Below, in pieces: positions 57,936 to 64,000 of a stretch of DNA of 64,000 bases. The notes under the pieces are model-generated. The model was not told where the DNA came from. It made no database searches and saw only the letters and a list, made by a program, of their open reading frames with translations. Position numbers and translations under genes: made by a program. Source of the DNA: Perca fluviatilis (Eukaryota; Chordata; Actinopteri; Perciformes; Percidae); assembly GCF_010015445.1 (NCBI RefSeq), contig NC_053115.1:7523576-7587575 (forward strand), in the 5' to 3' direction. The first letter of the stretch is position 1. Each line of letters begins with the position of its first letter.

Positions 57936-59276
57936 TTTATTCACAATAACTATCAGCGCTCAGGTCTATGGAAATATTTGCTAAGAAAAATCAAAGAAGC
58001 TAACAAAGGCAGGTTGCTAAAATTCACATCAATAAGTATTACACGGTTGTGTTGTTCCTCTGGCACAGAGTAAACTATATATTCATTAAACGTACAGGCG
58101 TATCTCTTCACAGTGAACCCTTTAAGTGCTTTTCCGATGTAAATAAGGACAAACATACATAGTTGCGGGCAATGACATTTCTCAAGCTACATTTTTCCCT
58201 ACAAGTTCATTTTGTCAAGCCATATCATACAAGGTCTGCCTCTTCAGTATTATAAAAAATATTGTAAACATTTATATTAATTGCACAACATACATTCAAA
58301 TACATACTGTACTGTACAGCAAGGTTTTACTTCTGTATTGTTATCCTGTAGCACCATGTATAGCAAGCTGATCAAACTATATAGATAATTCTACAGTGAT
58401 GGTAATGACAATACAAAGGAGTAAAACGGCATTTACTAATGATGCATTCTGCCAGTGGTCAAATAATCTGGCGGTTTGGATTCTACCATTGTGAGATAGT
58501 GCTTACTGCAGGCCTGTTCAAAGTGTGGCTGACACTGGATGGGGTTCAATCAAGGCAGGCAATCTGTAGTCACTTCACATCTCACAGCTTTGAGGAAGAT
58601 GATGCTTAATAAAAGACATTCACCAGCGTTAAGATCAACTATAATACAAAAGATCATGGCAAAGAGTTTTGTCGGTTGTTTAAAAGTCCATACCACTTCC
58701 ATGTGCAGACACATTGATGCAGAGAAAGAACATACTGTATGTCTTGTTACTCCAAGGACTAATGATTTAGTCAGCATGTGCACAGAGACATCATGAGGCC
58801 ATGACAATATTGAGTAGCAGCAGAGTTGACATGTAACTCATCATATTTCCACCCAGTCCCATATGTCATGAAAGAAAGCTGAATAAAGCTGATATATATT
58901 ATGTACAATCAGTACTGTTAGACAGAATGGCTTGTGGACATCAAACTATCCCACTTGATTCACAGCATCCTGTTAATGTTAAGGTTCCAGGACAGCTGGG
59001 GCATAACAGATGATGTAAATGAGAATGAAATGTGTGCGAAGGTAGAAGTGACAATTGGAGAGTCTTTAAGCTTCCCCTCAGTCTCAGCATCTCCTCTGCC
59101 TGGGTGAGAGTAATGAAGAGCAGCTCTCTCAAAAATGAAAACCCAGATAAGAGTAAAGTAGTATCTCAGGTTATGGTCCATCGAAGTGTGGTCAAGGTCC
59201 TCAGGTATGCCTGCACTCCCCCTTCTCTTTCCTTCGCTGGAGGAGGCCAATGTGGTGGGTTGTGGGATGCAGGTGG
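57936..59276 (-). other. sulf2: sulf2 3' UTR (inferred)
   Basis: Runs from the stop codon to a minus-strand AATAAA (TTTATT on plus at 57936-57941). AT-rich. The end is inferred from the signal alone. Confidence 0.55.
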
Positions 59277-59307
59277 TTAACCAACCCACCCTTCCCAAAT
59301 CTGCCCT
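59277..59307 (-). CDS. sulf2: sulf2 terminal exon
   Basis: 31-bp coding part encoding GQIWEGWVG and TAA. Acceptor cacag. Matches the GQLWEGWEG end of mammalian SULF2. Confidence 0.93.
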
Positions 59308-59836
59308 CTGTGCAGGGAAAACAAAGACTGTGAATTAAATGTGCCACCAGCAGCTTTCACTGGAAACCATGGCTCCAGTTGTGATCTGGTCCTACTAACA
59401 CTGCTAGGAAAAGTAAGACGTGACAGTAACAGGACTGAGAACACAACATAATAAGACAATGTCACATCTGCATTGCTTTATTTTATTTTATTTGAGTAAG
59501 TAAATGAAAAAGATGGTGTAGCTTTGCAATGCAGGTAAATGAGAGTTACTGTAAGTATAGGAGTACAGAATTACAGTAAAGAGGAGAGAGGGGAGCATGC
59601 TGCTGGGTCATCTAACCAAGCTGAAAAAAAATTTGGATGGAGATAGGAGTAAAGCTTGGCTGACTTCAAAGGAACAGATGGGTTATGACAAACTCACAGC
59701 GATTTGGAGGAAGGCTTCTTCACTTTTGGCCTCTTTCGACGATGAACTGGCCTGAAGCATGCACAGCACATATACATGTGCAGGGCAAATGCACGTGCAT
59801 GGAGACAAACACACAGGTTTATACACACACACACAC

Positions 59837-59897
<61 letters not shown>

Positions 59898-59906
59898 TGC
59901 ATGCGC

Positions 59907-59938
<32 letters not shown>

Positions 59939-62900
59939 GCACAGCAGAGACAGGCAATTAGGCTTTATTACAAAAAGGTAACAGCAGAAGCTGAAAAGCA
60001 GGCTTGCATTTTGGCCTTCTTTGGCTTCTGCATGCTATAAAGGCTTTGATCACAACAGTACAGGAACCTGTATTTCATTTTCTTGACTCCGCAGATGACT
60101 GGCAGTAAGAAGAAACATAACCAAAGACACACTAGGGAGGATTTAACCTCCCAGAGTTCAAATTGTAACATGAATTCCATCTGCCGTGTTTATAAAAGTA
60201 ATCAACTGTGCTGTAAGAGAAAGAAGAAAATACCTGTATTCACTGAAGTAGTTTCGCTCTTTTCCTCCTAAAAGGAAGTAGGGTAACATTAGTCTCAGTC
60301 TGAAATTACTAGGGGCACTGTAATCAATCATGTTTGCCTTAGAGGCTTTTTACTCACCCTTCTCTGGGCTGCATTGCTTATGTCCCTTGCAGCCCCGTAA
60401 GTCCATGAGCTGTTGGTGCATTGCATTCAGAGCATTGCGGTCGAGGGTGCTGACAGCATTTATCAGCTACAGTAATAATAAGGACAAAATAGTCAGCAAG
60501 TGCTTTGGAAACTCTGAAAAATCTCTATGCTCACAGGAATGTACTATGAATCATGTCGTGGGATCATTTTATAGTTATTATTTGTAAGCTATTTATGTAT
60601 CTGCCATAGAGTACAGTGTGCCTGTACAAATGAAATACCTGGTATGGGTCATTGTTGAGGTCAAAATACTCCAGGAAACCGGTAGCAAATTCACAAAACA
60701 GGAAGTTGTGTGTGTCATTGATGGTCCTTAGGCACCAATAGGTGTTATTGTTGGCACTGGTGCATGCACAGAATGGACCCACTGAGGGAAGGAGGGAGGG
60801 AGTGGGAGTGGGTTAGGAAGGGTGGGGTGAGAGTGGAAAAACAAGGCGGTATTACAACAGTGTTTCAAAATATTATTTTCACTATACCTGCTTTGGAAAA
60901 TATTTAAAAGTTCCACAACGATATTCTTCAACTCTATTCATACAGCCATATGCTATTCCTTACTTGTCCAGAAGGGGGCTGTCTGCCAGTGATGGTTGTC
61001 ATGGGTGAAGCAAGTGAGGCCAGGCATGCTGCAAGTGTCGTTGTTTTGGAGCCTCTTGAGGAATTTACGTAGTTTCTTTCTGCGCTTCTGCTCCTTCTGC
61101 AGCCACTGACTCTGTTGCTTTGATGGCATTCTGATGAGAACAAAACAAATTCAATACAGCGAGACTGCAAAAGGAAATACAAAAAAAGAATTGCCAAACA
61201 ATGTAAATCTTTACCTGACTGAGTGCATGCGCCCTGCATTGAGCCTGGACGTCTCTTTTTTCTTGAGGAGATAACTGTAAAGACAAAAACAAAAAAAAAT
61301 TGTCACATTATCTAAATAGCTTTTTATGCAGATTACAGTGCGGTTCGGACACATTCTTACCTGGGAGTGTTACACTGACATTCCTCTGGCCGCACCTTTT
61401 TCAGGTGACCTTTGACATCACGCAGGTTCTTGATTTTGGTCTGCAAGGTTTCAATCTAAACACAGGAGGAACAATCACAAGAAGCTCATTAGCTAAAAGC
61501 TACTAACAACCTGTGAAATGGGTTTTATGAGCTTTAATAAGGTACAGAATGTCGCAGTACCTCATGCTCAATGTGCAGTTTGTGGTCTTTCCATGCTTGA
61601 AGAGACTTGTAGAGGCCTCCGTCACATTTTACTGTGTCATTCATAAGAATAGAGCACCTGCAGGATAAAAAAAAGAAGCACAATAGCACTCAAAATCCTC
61701 AAATTATTTCCTAACATTTTATTTCTCTCTTTAATCAGAAAAACATTACATATTAATTTAGACTGATGTACACTGTAGCACCTGTAGGTGACTTTAAGAG
61801 CATCAGGTGGTGTGAGTTTATTGCTGGTGGCGGGTTTGGCTGTGACTTCCATGCCACTGAACTCTTCATTGTCTTCCTCATTCTCCACTACTCTCTTCCT
61901 GTCTGTGGCCCAGCTGCTGTTCCTGGAGCCCAGGGGCCGGTAGCCCTCCTCTAGGTCTACGGCATACAGGTCACCATCCAGCTCGAACGACACAGAGCGG
62001 GCCCAGCGCTTCCTAGAGACAGACTTACTGGATTTCACCTCTGGATGAGACGAGACAGAGGGACCTGAGTAAGATGAAAAAGAGGGATGGGTTTTCGATG
62101 CTGAAGATCAAGATCTATGATGATGTAGACAAGTGAAGACCAGCACACGACAATAGAAAATATTGATGATTCATTCCATGCTCTCGGTATCATATTCCAT
62201 GAATCGTTTGAGCCCTATGATTACTGTAAAGGCTCACATGTCTACTCTAGTCCACCACTTGATGGCAGCACAGCCACATGCTCCTCATCTCATGAATACT
62301 TCAAAAACTGGTTTAATTTAGCCTGAGATGAATGGCCCTGTTTGGCAAGTTTTGTAGGCTACTGCAAGGACATTTCAAAGTAAAGCACAAATGTCGTTCT
62401 GAACAAAATCAGATCTATTAGTTACTACCAGAACAACGGTACATGTGAGTGACAAGAGGAACTTACTCTTCTTGGTGAGCAGCCTCTTCCTCTTCAGGAC
62501 GGATGTTTTGAAGCCCACATCGTCGCAGTTACAGCTGTCTGAGTTGGACGTGGGAGAGAGCTGCACGTGGGAGGCACCGCTGGCCATCAGAGCCTGCATA
62601 CGTGGAGCAAAGAGACTGGCCATGCCCTTGCACTTATACAGCCTCAGCTTGCCAGTCGGGTCCTCCACACACTGCCACTTCTGAAATAAGGCAGAGGGAA
62701 ATTTCATGACGCTGGGTGTTTAGGCTTGCACTGTAGCATAGCATAATTGCTGATGCATAGAAACCAATTGATTTAAAATGTTCTTTATCAGATTAGACTC
62801 AAATTACCATACAAAGAACCCTAAAATGCAAGAAATACTCCAGATCAACAGTATTAAAATATTCTTATAATATTCTTATTAGTTTTTTTTTAACAAACCA

Positions 62901-63848
62901 GAGTGTTCTTTACACATACACGTATTCACACACATTATACTCAGCACACTGAACTGAAATGAAACCATGAGAGTACAATGAACCATGAGAGTACAATGAC
63001 TGCATATTATACTCAGTAAATTGTCAAACAGATTGCAAATTATCACCCTGCCTGAGCTACACTCCATGTTGTTCCCCTGAAACTTTAATAACCTCTCCCT
63101 CTTAGCTCCTGCAGGTTCAGTACCTGTCCTGGCTGCTGGCAGGACGTCTGGTACTCTGCTTTCTGGCACAGGTCCATCACCCGCTGGTATTTTGGCAGAA
63201 AGTTCTCCTCCTGAGCCATTTCCTTCCCATCAGCTCTCTTATGTGGAGGCTTCCTAAAAGAACAGGAAAACACATGCATTTTTCTTCAAGCAACCAAAGA
63301 CAAGGAGTCTGATGTCACCAGAAGACAGAAGACAGTACCTGGACTGAGAACATGTCATGCAAAAGGTCAATCAATAAAACATACCCTCTCTCCACAAGGA
63401 AAGAATCTCTCCATGTTTTACTCCTTCTGTTCAACTGGAACCTGGAAAATAAGAAATGAAAAATCCTGTCAGACCACGCTGTGATATTTACACTGAACCA
63501 ACATGCACTCCATTTTCAAATGCCATCCTTGTGTAGCACTGACAGGAAAGTGGTTTATATTTGGATTGTAAAATTAAAATAAAATAGTAAAACTTTACAA
63601 AGTCCAGGCAAACAGCTTTTTGGCAAATAGCCATCTAATCTGCAACATGATAAATGCCATGTTTTTATTGTCTTTTAAATGCCAGGACACTGAGCAAAAT
63701 AATTGGTGTGTGTGTTCACCTATTGACTGGCCTGTCTGTGTCCAGCAGCTTGAGGATAGACTTGCCATCCATTTCTGCAGGGATAGCAACACCGGCCATG
63801 TCCAGCAGAGTCGGTGCCAAGTCAACATTTAACACTATATGAGGATTA
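59277..63848 (-). CDS. sulf2: Extracellular sulfatase Sulf-2, C-terminal part (5' end outside window)
   Basis: Secreted endosulfatase that removes 6-O-sulfate from heparan sulfate and so modulates Wnt, FGF, BMP and VEGF signalling at the cell surface. Exons, 5' to 3' on the minus strand: 63848-63720, 63441-63385, 63253-63124, 62680-62467, 62040-61782, 61657-61561, 61455-61361, 61274-61215, 61130-60964, 60781-60639, 60466-60358, 60267-60234, 59751-59698, 59307-59277. Phases agree throughout; they give about 525 residues of the ~870-residue family. Visible are the end of the sulfatase domain ([19 protein letters not shown]), the hydrophilic domain with an R-X-X-R furin-like site (RWARS), a coiled region ([17 protein letters not shown]) and the conserved Cys-rich C-terminal domain ([20 protein letters not shown]). 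The tail [14 protein letters not shown] matches SULF2 rather than SULF1. Which teleost duplicate (a or b) is not determined. Confidence 0.96.
59698..59751 (-). CDS. sulf2: sulf2 basic-tail exon
   Basis: Encodes [17 protein letters not shown], the basic stretch before the terminal exon. Acceptor ttcag, donor GTGAGT. Confidence 0.92.
59822..59942. repeat. Compound CA microsatellite
   Basis: CA repeats broken by ATACATAC, ATATACATGCATGCG and CAAACA, in a sulf2 intron. Confidence 0.95.
60234..60267 (-). CDS. sulf2: sulf2 34-bp micro-exon
   Basis: Encodes KERNYFSEY. Short, but the acceptor tttag, donor GTATTT and both phases fit, and the position matches the GGSYEQYR segment of SULF2. Confidence 0.85.
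60358..60466 (-). CDS. sulf2: sulf2 exon
   Basis: Encodes [20 protein letters not shown] then [16 protein letters not shown]. Acceptor tgtag, donor GTGAGT. Confidence 0.95.
60639..60781 (-). CDS. sulf2: sulf2 exon, conserved C-terminal domain
   Basis: Encodes [20 protein letters not shown] and [20 protein letters not shown], the most conserved part of the Sulf C-terminal domain. Acceptor ctcag, donor GTATTT. Confidence 0.97.
60964..61130 (-). CDS. sulf2: sulf2 exon
   Basis: Encodes [20 protein letters not shown], then [20 protein letters not shown]. Acceptor atcag, donor GTAAGG. Confidence 0.96.
61215..61274 (-). CDS. sulf2: sulf2 hydrophilic-region exon
   Basis: Encodes [19 protein letters not shown]. 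Frame chosen from phase with both neighbours; acceptor acag, donor GTAAAG. Confidence 0.85.
61361..61455 (-). CDS. sulf2: sulf2 coiled-coil exon
   Basis: Encodes [20 protein letters not shown] and [11 protein letters not shown]. Acceptor ttag, donor GTAAGA. Confidence 0.96.
61561..61657 (-). CDS. sulf2: sulf2 exon
   Basis: Encodes [20 protein letters not shown] and [12 protein letters not shown]. Acceptor tgcag, donor GTACTG. Confidence 0.96.
61782..62040 (-). CDS. sulf2: sulf2 hydrophilic-domain exon with furin-like site
   Basis: Encodes [24 protein letters not shown] followed by S aligns with the R-S-I-R/S furin site of human SULF2. An acidic stretch ([11 protein letters not shown]) follows. 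Acceptor tccag, donor GTGCTA. Confidence 0.94.
62041..62466. other. sulf2 intron
   Basis: No recognised feature. Confidence 0.6.
62467..62680 (-). CDS. sulf2: sulf2 exon
   Basis: Encodes [19 protein letters not shown], then a variable region ending [20 protein letters not shown]. Acceptor ttcag, donor GTAAGT. Confidence 0.95.
62681..63123. other. sulf2 intron
   Basis: AT-rich. CCATGAGAGTACAATGA is repeated in tandem near 62966-63000. Otherwise nothing recognised. Confidence 0.55.
63124..63253 (-). CDS. sulf2: sulf2 exon
   Basis: Encodes [20 protein letters not shown] and [11 protein letters not shown]. Acceptor ttag, donor GTACTG. Confidence 0.96.
63385..63441 (-). CDS. sulf2: sulf2 57-bp exon
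   Basis: Encodes [18 protein letters not shown], the conserved [10 protein letters not shown] block. Acceptor ccag, donor GTATGT. Confidence 0.94.
63720..63848 (-). CDS. sulf2: sulf2 exon, end of sulfatase domain
   Basis: Encodes [20 protein letters not shown] and [20 protein letters not shown]. Acceptor acag, donor GTGAAC. The preceding exons are outside the window. Confidence 0.96.
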
Positions 63849-63901
63849 CTGTAGGGAAGCAAAGGTGAGGTGATATTTTTCATTGGAATTTGGTAGAAAC
63901 A

Positions 63902-63932
63902 AATAATAATAATAATAATAATAATAATAATT
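63902..63932. repeat. (AAT)n microsatellite
   Basis: About ten AAT units, followed by TTTATACTTTATTACATG and CCCGCAAGGGAAATC, wording like the 3' tail of a fish LINE or SINE that continues past the window edge. Confidence 0.85.
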
Positions 63933-64000
63933 TATACTTTATTACATGTAATCCCGCAAGGGAAATCACAATATCATACATCTCACACATATAATACTGG

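Overview
This is a 64 kb piece of a vertebrate nuclear genome, almost certainly a percomorph teleost fish. The evidence is spliced genes with GT-AG introns, long CA microsatellites, a Tc1 transposon, an L2 LINE, a tRNA-derived SINE and many short inverted-repeat DNA transposons of kinds common in spiny-rayed fishes. No CRISPR array, operon, prophage or other prokaryotic feature is present. Part 1 exon boundaries were placed by hand from protein similarity recalled from memory, GT/AG splice sites and reading-phase bookkeeping; no alignment was run.

Three protein-coding genes lie head to tail, all on the minus strand. (1) phf20 (about 0.24 to 18.8 kb), a chromatin reader with two Tudor domains, a C2H2 zinc finger and a PHD finger. 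Fourteen coding exons chain in phase to a 902-residue protein whose C-terminus is about 100 residues shorter than I recall for the mammalian protein. (2) An ARHGAP39 (Vilse/CrGAP) family gene (about 20.4 to 57.1 kb), with two WW domains, a long low-complexity linker, a MyTH4 domain and a RhoGAP domain. Nine coding exons chain in phase to 1109 residues. It spans a 14.4 kb first coding intron and a 9.8 kb second intron. (3) The 3' part of sulf2 (about 57.9 kb to the window end), an extracellular heparan-sulfate 6-O-endosulfatase. Fourteen exons encode the C-terminal ~525 residues; the catalytic N-terminal part lies beyond position 64000.

Most remaining sequence is intronic and full of transposable elements. 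Several have ends and target-site duplications that can be read directly: a hAT-like element with 8-bp duplication that carries an L2 LINE (2900-6219), a hAT-like element with a nested TTAA-flanked hairpin MITE (14593-16048), a 6-bp-duplication element (1710-2228), Harbinger-like 3-bp-duplication elements (10914-12480, 34705-35285, 50919-51544), a Tc1 copy with intact ends and a frameshifted transposase (46964-48592), and other hairpin MITEs.

The three genes do not form a pathway; they act in the nucleus, cytoplasm/cytoskeleton and extracellular matrix. The gene order is informative for another reason. From memory, human PHF20 and SULF2 are both on 20q, whereas ARHGAP39 is on 8q with PHF20L1 and SULF1. 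The window may therefore hold a fish-retained duplicate (ohnolog) of ARHGAP39 that is missing from human 20q. The other notable observation is that two MITEs with different ends share a ~220-bp internal segment containing a short ATG-initiated reading frame.
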